Part shown: piece after piece, positions 46,810 to 57,148 of the stretch
Numbering within the stretch: position 1 is the stretch's first letter
How the letters are laid out: the number at the start of each line of letters is the position of its first letter
Source: an uncultured Coriobacteriaceae bacterium
Lineage (GTDB): Bacteria; Actinomycetota; Coriobacteriia; Coriobacteriales; Atopobiaceae
Assembly: GCA_902798915.1 (NCBI GenBank)
Contig: CADBYM010000003.1
Span: forward strand, 1 to 64,000
Direction: 5' to 3'
DNA: 64,000 bases
Notes under the pieces: model-generated
Database searches by the model: none
What the model was told of the DNA's origin: nothing
What the model saw: only the letters and a program-made list of their open reading frames with translations
Made by a program: the position numbers and the translations under genes

Positions 46810-46964
46810 GGTACTTCACCACAGCACGCAAGACGAGGGGCATGGGCCGATTGTCCAGAACTCAGGCAGCATTACCGTGCATCCGCTTCCGCGCGCTCTC
46901 CCCGCTCGGTCAACGGTCCCCTGATGCCTCGCCATGCTCACAGGACGCCTTCAGCGGCACAAGC

Positions 46965-48314
46965 TCACGCCTCCATCCGCTCGCGCACCGTGTGACGGAA
47001 GAGTGCGAGCACCCCAATTGCGAGGATTGCCGAGAGTGCGGCGGTCACCGGCATGTTGAGCCACAGGCCCAGAAGCCCGAGCGGCCAGAGTACGACGAGT
47101 GCCACGAGCGGCATGACCAGCGACTGCACTATGGTGACGATGGAGGCGAGGCGAGACTGGCCAACGGCAACCATGTAGGCCTGCGTGGCAAACGGAAGCC
47201 ACCGCACCACGAAGGAGATGCTGAAGAGCCGCAGGGCAAACACCCCCTCCTCAAGCAGTCCCTGCTCAGCGCCCGGCATGAAGACGAGCACGATCTGCGC
47301 AGGGAAGAGCTGCGCAATCGCAAGGTATACGGCCGAGATGAGCGCCGTCGCCGCAAAGCAGCATCGCTCAAGTGCCCTCACGCGATCCAGGTTCTTTGCG
47401 CCCCAGTTGAAGCCCACGGCAGGCTGGAGCGAGTCGACCGTGCCATAGATGAGGGGTACCACGACACCGTCGGTAAACAGAAGCACCCCGTACACCGAGA
47501 CGGCATCCTCACCGCCGAGCGAGAGAAGCGCAACGTTGAGCACTACCGAAGTGACGCGCCCCGCGACATTCTCCAAGAACGCGGGGACACCGTCCGCGAC
47601 GATCTCGCGAACGACATGCGCAGAGAAGCGCGGCCTCACGAACTCAAGGTCCATGCCGCCCCGGAGGAACGGCCACAGCGAGACCGCCACGCAAAGCACG
47701 ATGGCCACGCAGAACGAGAGGGCCGCCGCCCCGACACCGAGTCCACAGATGCCGAGCAGCACGTACTCTATGACCGCACCCGAGACGGCCAGCAGCACGT
47801 TGGCCAGCATGCTGCGCCGTATGCGGCCACAGATGCGCAGGTAGTTGTCGGCCGCGAACCCGATGGACGTAATCGGCAGGAATGCGGAGTAGACGCGCAG
47901 GTACACCGTCGCCTGGCGAGCCAGCTCGCCGGTCGCGCCCATCGCGGCCATGATGGAGGGTGCGGCGAGGAGGAAGAACAACCCACACGCGAGTCCCGTC
48001 CCCACGTTGAGCAGACAGGCGCAGGTAAAGATGTTGTTGGCCTTCTCGCGCTCCCCCCTACCGTGAGCGATTGAGATGGGCACGGACGAGCCGACGCCGA
48101 TGAGGTCGCCAAAGGCGAAGTTCACGATGACGAAGGGCATGGCGAGGTTGATGGCGGCGAAGGCGGTCTCGCCCACGAACTGCCCGACAAAGACGCCGTC
48201 GAGCAGCGAATACAGCGACGAGACGAGCATCCCCACGGCACCGGGCACCGCCGCCGTGAGGAAGAGCCTCACCGGCGGCGTGGACGAGAAGAGCGCCTCT
48301 GAGTCGGTTGCCAT
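46965..48314 (-). CDS. MATE-family multidrug efflux transporter
   Basis: 449 residues with twelve predicted helices in two six-helix halves. The first half has the typical FLTAAVPGAVGMLVSSLYS and DGVFVGQFVGETAFAAINLA region; the second has the ALLSLGGEDAVSVYGVLLF stretch and PAVGFNWGAK. Substrates are exchanged for protons or sodium. AAGAGGGATT precedes the ATG. No regulator lies beside it. Intergenic spacing from the polymerase is 155 bases. Confidence 0.9.
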   Translation of the reverse strand: MATDSEALFSSTPPVRLFLTAAVPGAVGMLVSSLYSLLDGVFVGQFVGETAFAAINLAMPFVIVNFAFGDLIGVGSSVPISIAHGRGEREKANNIFTCACLLNVGTGLACGLFFLLAAPSIMAAMGATGELARQATVYLRVYSAFLPITSIGFAADNYLRICGRIRRSMLANVLLAVSGAVIEYVLLGICGLGVGAAALSFCVAIVLCVAVSLWPFLRGGMDLEFVRPRFSAHVVREIVADGVPAFLENVAGRVTSVVLNVALLSLGGEDAVSVYGVLLFTDGVVVPLIYGTVDSLQPAVGFNWGAKNLDRVRALERCCFAATALISAVYLAIAQLFPAQIVLVFMPGAEQGLLEEGVFALRLFSISFVVRWLPFATQAYMVAVGQSRLASIVTIVQSLVMPLVALVVLWPLGLLGLWLNMPVTAALSAILAIGVLALFRHTVRERMEA

Positions 48315-48356
48315 AGCGAATCCCTCTTTTGCTCGACGGCATTTGACACTGTGCCA

Positions 48357-51300
48357 TCACTCGCTGCGCAGCGCCTCGACGGGATCGGCCTTAGCCGCCT
48401 TCCGCGCCGGAAGGAGTCCCGCAACGAACGAGAGCAGCACGCTCACGCCCACCAGAATCGCCGCCGCCGCAACGGGTAGGCGCGCCACGCGTTCCACGTC
48501 GAAGTTCGCCTCTACGATGGCGTTTGCGGGTATGCACGCAAGCGCCGTTATCGTAACGCCCATCAGGCCCGAGACCAGCCCCTCGATGACGGTCTCGGCG
48601 TTGAAGACACGGCTCACGTCACCCTTGCTCGCACCGATGGAACGCAGGATGCCGATCTCCTTGCGGCGCTCGAGCACGCTGATGTAGGTGATGACCCCAA
48701 TCATGATGGAGCTCACGACCAGCGATATGGCAACGAAGGCAATGAGCACGTAGCTGATCATGTTGATAATGTCGGTGACTGACGTCATGAGCGCGCCAAC
48801 GAGGTCGGTGTAGGTGATCTTCTTGTCTTCCTCGCCCTGCGCGACGGCGCGCTCGTTGTAGGCGTCCAAGATGCTGATGACCTCTGCCTTGGACTCGAAG
48901 TCGCGCGGATAGATGTCAATCTCGGAAGGTGCACTCGGGTTGGCATAGCCCATCTTCGCAAGATTGCCGCCGTAGGTCGCGCGCTCGGTGCTCATGAGCG
49001 CCTGAAGCAGCTCTCCAAGCTGCTTCTCGCTCATGCTGAGGTCGAACGCCCCTGCGAACGCATCCTTGTCGATGCTGATCGCATTCGCCATGTTCTCGCC
49101 CATGCTCTCCATGGCACGCCGCATGGCCTCCTCCATGCCGCTCTGCATCGCGGAGCCCAACGAGTTGACAAGGGAATCCTGCAGCGCCGTCATCACCTTC
49201 GTAAGATATGCTTGCATGACCTGCGCAAAGTACGTCTCCATCGTCCTTGCGAGCGACGACGAGAGCACCTGCCCGACGCGGGCACCCAACTGCTGCGCAA
49301 GCTGACCTCCCAGCTGCCCCCCGACCTGGTTGGCAATCTGGCCGGCAAGCTGCCCCAGCGTCTGTTGGGCCGCTTCCCCGAGCTTCTTGCGCGTCCCCTC
49401 GTCCAAGGAATCCCAGATGCCCGAGGCCGAAGGCGCGCTCACCTGCCCTTGGAGCCGCTTGGCCAGCACCTGCAAGTCCTCCTCCGAAATGCTTACCGCC
49501 TGCCCAAGCTCTTGCAGCGCCCGTTGTGCCTGCGCGGTGGCGAGGTAGCCCTGCACCAGCTGGCTGACGTCACCCACAGACGAGGTCTTGCCCAAGGCGT
49601 ACGACAAGTACTGCGAGAACCCCGACTGCAGGCTGGCAACCGCCGTGGAGAGCGCCGCCTGATCCACGCGTGGCGTCACCCCCTCAAAGAGCTTCGCGGC
49701 GTCGATGGCCGAGACGTTCGGCGCGAGCGCCGCCATGACCTCAGGAGAGAGCAGCGCGCCCAAGTCGATGCCGGAGAGGTCAACGCCCGAAAGGTCGATG
49801 GCCGAGAGGTCAATGGCCGAGAGGTCCGGAACGAGTGCCTGCCTCAGCTCGGGAGGTATCTGCACCTCCTGGATATCGGCCTCTTCCCCGTCGGCTATGC
49901 CAGGAGCGAGCGTCGCAGGGTCAATGGCCGAGAGGTCGATTTGGCTGAGCCGCTGGCGCATCTGCTCCTCGAGCTGCCTGCCCACCTGCGACATCACCTC
50001 TTGTGCCACCTGATCCACGACCGCCCCGATCTGGGCATCGAGCTTCGCGCGTGTCTGCGGGTCCAGTGAGTCGAGCGCATTGGGCGCGACCGCATTCGCG
50101 AGCTGCTCCCGCAGCCTGGCTTCGATGAGGGCACGGTCGGCATCCGAGATGCTCACCGAGCCAAGCACGCCTTGGAGCGCCTGGCGTGCCTCGTCGGAGG
50201 CAAGGTAGTTCGCCAAGGCGTTTGTGAGCTCCTGCGCGTCATCGGAGCCGAGCGCGTTCTTTGCGACGTAATCGACGAATCCGGTCTGCAGGGCCGCGCC
50301 GGCCTTCGCCAGCGCGTCCTCGTCGATCATTGGAGCGATGTCCGTGATGAGCGCGTTGATGTCGATTGCGGAGATGTTCGGTGCCAGCGCGCTGAGCAGC
50401 TCGGGCGAGAGCAGCGGCGAGAGGTCGACGCCCGAGAAGTCCAGACGCGAGAGGTCGATTCCCGAAAGATCGAGCGAGCTCAGGTCGAGACCGAGGTCGC
50501 CGAATTCCTCAAGCGAGGGAAGGGATGACGCCAGATCAAGCTGGCTCATGTCGAGTCCCTGAAGGTCGTCTGCCGAGAAGTCAATCGAGGAGAGGTCGAG
50601 CCCGTTCGCCATCATGGAGGGGTCGAAGGCGCCCTCCAGCCCCGAGAGGTCCAACGACGAGAGGTCGAGCGCGCTCTCATCGAACTTGAACGCCTTGGCG
50701 ATCTGGTCCTCGTCAACCGAAAAGAGCGACGAGAAGTCGAGGTCCTTGCCGCCTTGCGCCTCCTCGTCGAATGACTTGCCGCTGAGGATGTTCTTGTCTT
50801 GATGCGCGCGCTGCTCCTTGACGATCTGGGACTGCGCCGCCTGCTCCATGAGCCAGCTGGTGAGCTGGGGCGTGTAGTAGATGCCCATGCTGATGGTCGC
50901 GGCGTCAACGTCCTCGCGCCGCTGCACCACGCCGACGACCTTGAGGGTCGGCGCCTCCTTCATGAGGCCCTCCACGAATCCCTCGTCGTCACCCTTCTTG
51001 GTCCATACGTCGTATTCGGCATCATGCTCGTAGAACCGAAACGCAGGCACCACCTTGAACGTCGTCGACATCAAATCCTCGAGGCTGAAGCTCAGCTCGT
51101 CGTCCGGGGACTCGACGTTCTCCCCCTTCGCAAAGCTTTGCACCATCTCCTCGAGTTCCTTGTGGTCACGTAACCCCATGGCATAGCTCATGAAGTCCGA
51201 TATCGTACCCTGGGGCGAGAGCACCAGCACCAGCTCGTCATAGGCCTCCGGCCACCTTCCCCTCCGGACGTCGAACTGGTCCTCCACCAGAGAGAGGTCG

Positions 51301-52589
51301 GCCGGCATCTGCGAGAACACGTTTGTCGAGAAGCTCCCGCTCATCATGGAGGAGCCACCGAAGCCCAAGGACTCGAACGTGGTGTCGGGATTGACCTGCA
51401 CGGGCTTCTTTCCCTCGCTGTGCAAGAACACCTGAGGCGTCACGCTGTACAGGTACTCTATGTCCTGCACATGGCCGGCGATGCCACCACCGTCCTCGTC
51501 GAGGTACTCCTTGAGCGAGACGAGGTCGTTCTTGCCCACGCTGCCAAACATGGTTCCCACCATCCGTGACTCGATGACGGTGTTGGGGTCTTGGGCCTCC
51601 TCGGACTTGAGCTCGTCGCGCTGCCCCTGCACGTCGGCGATCATCGACGTCATGTCGAAGCCGGAGCTCGTGATCTGTAGCGGGTACACCGAGAGGGTCT
51701 CCTCCTCCACCTCGTGGATGTAGGCGTTGACACCGTTGGCGAGCGCGAGAATGGCGGCGATGCCGATGATGCCGATCGACCCCGCGAACGCCGTCATGAG
51801 CGTACGGCCCTTCTTCGTCATGAGATTGTTGAACGAGAGCGCGAGGGCCGTGAGGAAGCTCATGGAGGTGCGTCGCGGTGGCTTGGCGTCGCGCAGGTCC
51901 TCCGGCGTCGGGACGAAGGGGTCCGAGTCGGCCCGGATGCGCCCGTCGGCGAGCTCCACGATGCGAGTCGAATACTCACGTGCGAGCTCGGGGTTGTGCG
52001 TGACCATGATTACCAGGCGATCGTCGGCAACCTCGCGCAGAAGGTCCATGACCTGCACCGACGTGCGCGAGTCCAGCGCGCCGGTGGGCTCGTCGGCAAG
52101 CAGAATCTCGGGGTCGTTTATGAGCGCCCGAGCGATGGCGACGCGTTGCATCTGGCCACCGGAGAGCTGGCTCGGCCGCTTGTCCACATGGTCGCCAAGC
52201 CCCACCTCGGCCAATGCCTGCCTCGCACGCTCGCGACGCTCCGCGGCACTCACCCCCGAGAGCGTCAGCGCCAGCTCCACGTTGGCAAGGATGGTCTGGT
52301 GCGGAATGAGGTTGTAGCTTTGGAAGACGAAGCCGATGCGGTTGTTGCGGTAGGCGTCCCAGTCGCGGTCCTTGTACTCACGCGTGGAAATCCCGTCAAT
52401 GACGAGATCGCCGGAGTCAAAGTGATCGAGTCCGCCAATCACGTTGAGCATGGTGGTCTTGCCGGAGCCGGAAGGACCCAGAATCGAGACGAACTCGTTG
52501 TCCCTGAACGCGAGGCTGACGTCGTCAAGCGCCACTTGGGTGAATGAGCTTGTTATGTAGGATTTGCAAACGTGCTCGAGCTGCAGCAT
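48357..52589 (-). CDS. Fused MacB-like ABC exporter with giant extracellular insert
   Basis: 1410 residues joining ATPase and permease. Residues about 1-235: Walker [10 protein letters not shown], signature LSGGQMQR, Walker [14 protein letters not shown] helix near 265-290 ([21 protein letters not shown]) opens a MacB-type extracellular region. Residues about 630-740 and 905-955 carry pentapeptide-like runs ([37 protein letters not shown]). Two similar blocks of about 200 residues (about 696-905 and 925-1120) both contain a LLSPE...ALAPN.SAID segment, so the insert has been duplicated. FtsX core about 1250-1410 with PVEALRSE end. Start 52589: AAGGGGG before ATG. Substrate unknown. Confidence 0.9.
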   Translation of the reverse strand: MLQLEHVCKSYITSSFTQVALDDVSLAFRDNEFVSILGPSGSGKTTMLNVIGGLDHFDSGDLVIDGISTREYKDRDWDAYRNNRIGFVFQSYNLIPHQTILANVELALTLSGVSAAERRERARQALAEVGLGDHVDKRPSQLSGGQMQRVAIARALINDPEILLADEPTGALDSRTSVQVMDLLREVADDRLVIMVTHNPELAREYSTRIVELADGRIRADSDPFVPTPEDLRDAKPPRRTSMSFLTALALSFNNLMTKKGRTLMTAFAGSIGIIGIAAILALANGVNAYIHEVEEETLSVYPLQITSSGFDMTSMIADVQGQRDELKSEEAQDPNTVIESRMVGTMFGSVGKNDLVSLKEYLDEDGGGIAGHVQDIEYLYSVTPQVFLHSEGKKPVQVNPDTTFESLGFGGSSMMSGSFSTNVFSQMPADLSLVEDQFDVRRGRWPEAYDELVLVLSPQGTISDFMSYAMGLRDHKELEEMVQSFAKGENVESPDDELSFSLEDLMSTTFKVVPAFRFYEHDAEYDVWTKKGDDEGFVEGLMKEAPTLKVVGVVQRREDVDAATISMGIYYTPQLTSWLMEQAAQSQIVKEQRAHQDKNILSGKSFDEEAQGGKDLDFSSLFSVDEDQIAKAFKFDESALDLSSLDLSGLEGAFDPSMMANGLDLSSIDFSADDLQGLDMSQLDLASSLPSLEEFGDLGLDLSSLDLSGIDLSRLDFSGVDLSPLLSPELLSALAPNISAIDINALITDIAPMIDEDALAKAGAALQTGFVDYVAKNALGSDDAQELTNALANYLASDEARQALQGVLGSVSISDADRALIEARLREQLANAVAPNALDSLDPQTRAKLDAQIGAVVDQVAQEVMSQVGRQLEEQMRQRLSQIDLSAIDPATLAPGIADGEEADIQEVQIPPELRQALVPDLSAIDLSAIDLSGVDLSGIDLGALLSPEVMAALAPNVSAIDAAKLFEGVTPRVDQAALSTAVASLQSGFSQYLSYALGKTSSVGDVSQLVQGYLATAQAQRALQELGQAVSISEEDLQVLAKRLQGQVSAPSASGIWDSLDEGTRKKLGEAAQQTLGQLAGQIANQVGGQLGGQLAQQLGARVGQVLSSSLARTMETYFAQVMQAYLTKVMTALQDSLVNSLGSAMQSGMEEAMRRAMESMGENMANAISIDKDAFAGAFDLSMSEKQLGELLQALMSTERATYGGNLAKMGYANPSAPSEIDIYPRDFESKAEVISILDAYNERAVAQGEEDKKITYTDLVGALMTSVTDIINMISYVLIAFVAISLVVSSIMIGVITYISVLERRKEIGILRSIGASKGDVSRVFNAETVIEGLVSGLMGVTITALACIPANAIVEANFDVERVARLPVAAAAILVGVSVLLSFVAGLLPARKAAKADPVEALRSE

Positions 52590-52841
52590 CCGACCCCCTT
52601 CATCCACTCATCACTATACCCATATTCACCCACACCGACGCAGACAACCATCGCCCCTCACGTCATCCAGGGACGCCCGGGGAACACCCGACGCAGTCCC
52701 GTAGGCCAGAATGCGCCACAAGAAGTCGCCATAAGGGGCGCGAGGGTCCCACCCATGAGTCACACCCCAATGTGTGGGTTTCCCCCGCCGCAAAATCAGC
52801 GTATCATATGAGCATTGCTGATTCGACAGGCAGGTATCCAA

Positions 52842-55271
52842 ATGGCACAACGCACCACACGCAGGAGGCAATCTGCTGAAGACCAAGCGGACGAGCGACC
52901 TTCCCGACGAGGGCCGCGCGAGGCTTCTTCTCGCTCGGGAAGGCAGGCAAGGTCGCGAGACGCGCAACGACGCGGCGACCGTCCGCGCTCCGCGGAGCGT
53001 CCGCGGGCAGCGCGCCCCGAGCGTCCCACGCGACCGCGCTCCCAGAGCCGCGAACGCGCACAGGGATCAAGGCGCTCGTCACGCACGCCCGAACGCGCGG
53101 GAACCCGTGAGAACAGACTGCACAAGCCGGGATCGATCTTCCACGAGGAGCAGCGGAGCACGTCCGAAGGAGCACGCCGAGCGCCCAGACGGGAGTCTCG
53201 CCAGTCGCAGGGAGGAGGCCGCGTCGAGTCGCTCGAGGGCCTTCGCGCCATCGCGATCATCGCCATCGTCCTCTACCACCTCGCTGTTCCCTGGGTACCG
53301 AGCGGCCATATGGGCGTCGTCGTCTTTCTCGTGCTCTCGGGATATCTGGCGACAGCGAGCATGCTCAAGGCGCTCCGCAAAGGCGGGTTCTCGACCATCC
53401 CTCGGCTTTGGCTGCGTCGCGTCACGCGCATATGGCCGTCGATGGCGCTCATGATCGTAGTCACCGTAGCGGCATGCGTGCTCTTCAACCACGTGCTTCT
53501 CACCAAGCTCCGCCCCGACCTCATACCCTCGCTTCTTTTGGCCAACAACCTCGGCGCCATCATGAGAGGCGCATCGTACTTCGACAACCTAGGAGGAACG
53601 TCCCCACTCACCCACCTGTGGTATTTGGGCATAGACATGCAGTTCTTCGTGGCATGGAGCCTCCTTTTGGGCGCGCTGTGCCCCAATGGCCGACCCAACC
53701 GGACGGCTCGTCTGGCCACCCTTGCGCTCGCGCTCGTCTCGGTCGTGCTCATGGCGGTCCTCTATGACCCCAACGGTGATCCCACCCGCGTGTACTATGG
53801 TCCCGACACGCGCGCGTTCGCGCCGCTGCTCGGCGCTTGGCTCGGCTTGGCATGGCCGCTTGGCGGACGCCCGCTGCGCCTCGACGCGGCACGCCACACC
53901 ATCCGCAGCCTCCCGCTCGCCCTCGTGGGCCCCATCGCTTTGCTTGGCATCTTCGTCATCATGGTCGCCTGCCCCGCCATCTCGCCATTCCTCTACCGCG
54001 GTGGCATGCTCCTCGTGGCGCTCCTCTCCGTCGCGCTGATCGCGGGCGCGTTGGAGACCAGCTCCGTACTCGCACAAGCGCTCTCGGCACGCCCCCTCGT
54101 TTGGATTGGCGAGCGCTCGTTTGGCATCTACCTGTGGCACTTCCCCCTCTTCCAGCTCTTCAAGGTGACGCACACCGCCACCTCGCCCATCCTAGTGGTG
54201 CTTGCCATCGCGCTCTCGGTGCTCGCCGCCGAGCTCTCCCTGCGCTTCGTCGACGGCACCATCGCACAGGGGTGCATTCCCTTCATTCCGCAAGATGACG
54301 GTACCAGACGGAGCGCCCAGCCCAACTATCTGGCCTGGATACCGGCAGGGGCGCTTGCCCTCGTCCTCGCCGGCGGCCTGACGGGCCTGGCCATCATCCC
54401 CGACGAGACGGCCGTGCCCGAAGGAGCCATCAAGAGCACCGGCGAGGGAGCGGCCACCGCCATCGACCTTTCCAAGCGCAAACCCACCACCAACGACAAG
54501 GATGACGGAAAGACCTCGTCAAAGGGTGACGCGAAGTCGTCCGACGAGGATGCCTCCAAGGACTCCGGCAAGTCCTCGTCAAAGAAGAGTTCGTCAAAAA
54601 AGAAGAAGAGCACTTCGACCACGAGTGCCCAGCCTGTGGACGATCCCGAGGAGGCGTCCGACAACCCTCTCGTGCTCGTCGCCTCCTCCGACGACGTCGA
54701 CAAGGGCTATGCCATGCCCCTCATCGTCGCCGACTCCGTCGCGGGCGACGGCGAGTGGTATCTGGAGGACCACCTGCCCAACGGCTTCCTCGACAGCTAT
54801 GTGGGGCGCCAGCCCTTCCAGGCGGCAAGCGTCCTGGAGCAATACATCGACCAAGGCGTCGTGGGCGACATCGTGATCGTCGCGTCATTCTCCAACATGC
54901 CAGCCACCGAGGACGACCTCCAGGCCATGCGCAAGCTGTGCGATGATCGCATCCTCTACCTCGTCAACGTGCACATCCCCGAGGTCGAGGAGGAGCAGAT
55001 CAACGAGACTCTGGCCGACTTCTCCGACCGTTACGACAACGTCAAGATCATCGACTGGCATGCGGCGAGCGAGAACCACGACGATTGGTTCTACGACGAC
55101 CAGACCCACCTCAACGAGAAGGGCCAGCCGGCATACATCAACGTAATCGCGAACGCCATCGCCGAGGACTTCGCCCAAACCGATGGCAGCATACTCAGCG
55201 AGGACGAGGCCGAGGACGCCGACATCGAGGTGACGGGCGGAACCCTCGTCTACGATCCCACCGCGACCTAG
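52842..55271 (+). CDS. OatA-like acyltransferase with Arg-rich N-terminus and SGNH-like C-terminus
   Basis: 809 residues. The first 125 are extremely rich in Arg and Ser (RRGPREASSRSGRQARSRD), predicted disordered and cytoplasmic. Residues about 128-500 are an acyltransferase_3 domain of about ten helices (ESLEGLRAIAIIAIVLYH; GERSFGIYLWHFPLFQ). A Ser/Lys-rich linker (about 540-605) leads to an SGNH-like domain (about 610-790). Its serine motif is ADS (Ser632) in place of GDS, and the block III Asn motif is not in the usual GTNG form; DDQTHLNEKG gives Asp and His. OatA-type proteins acetylate peptidoglycan or other wall polymers. ATG at 52842 has a modest ribosome site; a TTG at 52815 is less likely. 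Confidence 0.85.
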   Translation: MAQRTTRRRQSAEDQADERPSRRGPREASSRSGRQARSRDAQRRGDRPRSAERPRAARPERPTRPRSQSRERAQGSRRSSRTPERAGTRENRLHKPGSIFHEEQRSTSEGARRAPRRESRQSQGGGRVESLEGLRAIAIIAIVLYHLAVPWVPSGHMGVVVFLVLSGYLATASMLKALRKGGFSTIPRLWLRRVTRIWPSMALMIVVTVAACVLFNHVLLTKLRPDLIPSLLLANNLGAIMRGASYFDNLGGTSPLTHLWYLGIDMQFFVAWSLLLGALCPNGRPNRTARLATLALALVSVVLMAVLYDPNGDPTRVYYGPDTRAFAPLLGAWLGLAWPLGGRPLRLDAARHTIRSLPLALVGPIALLGIFVIMVACPAISPFLYRGGMLLVALLSVALIAGALETSSVLAQALSARPLVWIGERSFGIYLWHFPLFQLFKVTHTATSPILVVLAIALSVLAAELSLRFVDGTIAQGCIPFIPQDDGTRRSAQPNYLAWIPAGALALVLAGGLTGLAIIPDETAVPEGAIKSTGEGAATAIDLSKRKPTTNDKDDGKTSSKGDAKSSDEDASKDSGKSSSKKSSSKKKKSTSTTSAQPVDDPEEASDNPLVLVASSDDVDKGYAMPLIVADSVAGDGEWYLEDHLPNGFLDSYVGRQPFQAASVLEQYIDQGVVGDIVIVASFSNMPATEDDLQAMRKLCDDRILYLVNVHIPEVEEEQINETLADFSDRYDNVKIIDWHAASENHDDWFYDDQTHLNEKGQPAYINVIANAIAEDFAQTDGSILSEDEAEDADIEVTGGTLVYDPTAT

Positions 55272-55347
55272 GCCACGAGCGCGTCGTCGGCTTCCCTGCT
55301 CTACGGGCGCACTCCGATGCAGACTTTCGGAGTCCGTAGCCGTCGTT

Positions 55348-55378
55348 GCGGCCCCAGGGCTTCATCGCCCTGGGCCGC
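55348..55378 (+). terminator. Terminator of the OatA-like gene
   Basis: Stem GCGGCCCAGGGC (one bulged C) with loop TTCATC, followed on the plus strand by a gap and CTTTT. It lies 77 bases past the stop. The rest of 55272-55524 should carry the promoter of the lactate permease. Confidence 0.65.
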
Positions 55379-55524
55379 GCTGTGACTGCTTTTGCACAGC
55401 CCCCCAATGCCCCGTTTTCTACCAACCACCAGATTGTTGCAATTCGCGGACACCCTCAACTCATAAGGGGAGTACACTACGACGCGGTATGCGCGGCGCA
55501 TGGCCTCGTGAAGGGAGAATCATC

Positions 55525-57075
55525 GTGTTAGACTTGCTCATCGACTTTGTACTAGCCCTTATGCCCATCCTATGGCTCGTGCTCGCCCTGTGCGGCATGA
55601 AGATGGAAGCCTGGAAGGCAAGTCTCGGCGCCTTGGTTGTGGCGGCCGTGCTCGCCATGGCGAAGTGGCACATGACCCCCGTGAACGCGCTCACGGCTGC
55701 GCTCGAGGGCATGGCGATGGCCATCTGGCCGATTGTCATAGTAATCATAGCCGCCGTCTTCACCTACAATCTTACGGTGCACACCGGTGCCATGGAGACG
55801 ATCAAGGGCATGCTCACCTCGGTATCGAGCGACATGCGCGTGCTCGTGCTCCTCATCGGATGGTGCTTCGGCGGCTTCCTTGAGGGTATGGCCGGATTCG
55901 GCACCGCCGTCGCCATCCCCGCGTCCATGCTCATGGCGCTCGGCTTCGATCCCATCACGGCGATTCTTGCCTGCCTCGTGGGCAACGGTGTGCCCACCAT
56001 GTTTGGCTCCATCGGCATTCCGACCACCACGCTCGCCAGCATTACTGGCCTCGACCCCATCAGCCTTGCCCTCACGCAAGCGCTCCAGGTGGCCCCCTTC
56101 GTGATCGCCACCCCATTCCTCATGGTCATGATCGTGGGAGGCGGCCCCAAGGCGCTCAAGGGCGTCATCCCCATCACGCTCATCACCGGTCTCGCGGTTA
56201 CGCTTCCCGAGATTGCCGCCGCCGCATTCATCGGTGCCGACCTCCCCATGGTCGTGGCAGCCGTCGTCGCCCTCATCGTCACCTTCGTGGTCGCGCTCAA
56301 GCTCAAGGGTGACGTTCCGTCCGAATACGCGCTCGAGACGCCCAAGCAGGAAGGCGAGCTCACTCCCAAGCAGGCCCTCACCGCATGGGCGCCCTTCATC
56401 CTCATCTTTGCGATCCTCGTCCTCACCTCCAAGCTCGTGCCCTTCATCAACGGCCCGCTCTCTGCCGTGAAGACCACCCTCAACATCTACCAGGGCGACC
56501 CCAACGCCACGCTGACCTTTAGCTGGATCAACACCCCCGGCGTCCTCATCCTCATCTGCGGCATCGCGGGCGGCTTCATCCAGGGCTGCCCCTTCCCCGA
56601 GATGATGCAGGTGCTGTGGGGAACCTGCAAGCAGATGAGCAAGACGATTCTCACGATGCTCGCCGTTTTGGGATGCGCAAAGATCATGGGCTACTCGGGC
56701 ATGATTGCGAGCATCGCGAGCTTCTTCGTCGGAACCTTGGGTGGTCTGTATCCGCTCGTCGCGCCAGTCCTCGGCGCCCTTGGAACCTTCGTCACCGGAT
56801 CTGGCACCTCAAGCGAGGTTCTCTTCGGGTCCGTGCAACAACAGGCCGCCCAGGCAATCGGTGCCAACGAGTATTGGCTGTGCGCCGCAAACTCCCTTGG
56901 CATCTCTGCCGGCAAGATGCTCTCTCCGCAGTCCATCGCAATCGGCACCGCCTCCTGCGGCCTGATGGGCAAAGACGGCGAGGTGCTGGGCAAGGTCGCA
57001 CCCTTCGCCTTCGGCTTTGTCGTGATCATGGCCGTCTTTATCCAGATCGGCGTACTCTTCGGCTTGGGCGTCTGA
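55525..57075 (+). CDS. lctP: L-lactate permease family transporter
   Basis: 516 residues with about twelve to fourteen helices. Family parts are GWCFGGFLEGMAGFGTAVAIPAS, the GNGVPTMFGSIGIP loop, FVTGSGTSSEVLFG and LGISAGKMLSPQSIAIGTA. It carries lactate (and glycolate in some) with protons. The start is GTG at 55525 with AAGGGAGA upstream; the longer frame to 55489 lacks a site. It makes functional sense with larB/larC seven kilobases downstream. A strong hairpin terminator follows. Confidence 0.93.
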   Translation: MLDLLIDFVLALMPILWLVLALCGMKMEAWKASLGALVVAAVLAMAKWHMTPVNALTAALEGMAMAIWPIVIVIIAAVFTYNLTVHTGAMETIKGMLTSVSSDMRVLVLLIGWCFGGFLEGMAGFGTAVAIPASMLMALGFDPITAILACLVGNGVPTMFGSIGIPTTTLASITGLDPISLALTQALQVAPFVIATPFLMVMIVGGGPKALKGVIPITLITGLAVTLPEIAAAAFIGADLPMVVAAVVALIVTFVVALKLKGDVPSEYALETPKQEGELTPKQALTAWAPFILIFAILVLTSKLVPFINGPLSAVKTTLNIYQGDPNATLTFSWINTPGVLILICGIAGGFIQGCPFPEMMQVLWGTCKQMSKTILTMLAVLGCAKIMGYSGMIASIASFFVGTLGGLYPLVAPVLGALGTFVTGSGTSSEVLFGSVQQQAAQAIGANEYWLCAANSLGISAGKMLSPQSIAIGTASCGLMGKDGEVLGKVAPFAFGFVVIMAVFIQIGVLFGLGV

Positions 57076-57094
57076 TCATCCTTTGCTCAACGGC

Positions 57095-57132
57095 GCGACG
57101 CCCCCGCACGAGATTTCGTGCGGGGGCGTCGC
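57095..57132. terminator. Bidirectional terminator between lctP and DAHP synthase
   Basis: A 17-bp perfect stem (GCGACGCCCCCGCACGA and complement) with loop GATT. On the plus strand it is followed by TTCTTTTG. It lies between two convergent genes and could serve both. Confidence 0.9.
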
Positions 57133-57148
57133 TTCTTTTGACGCCTTG

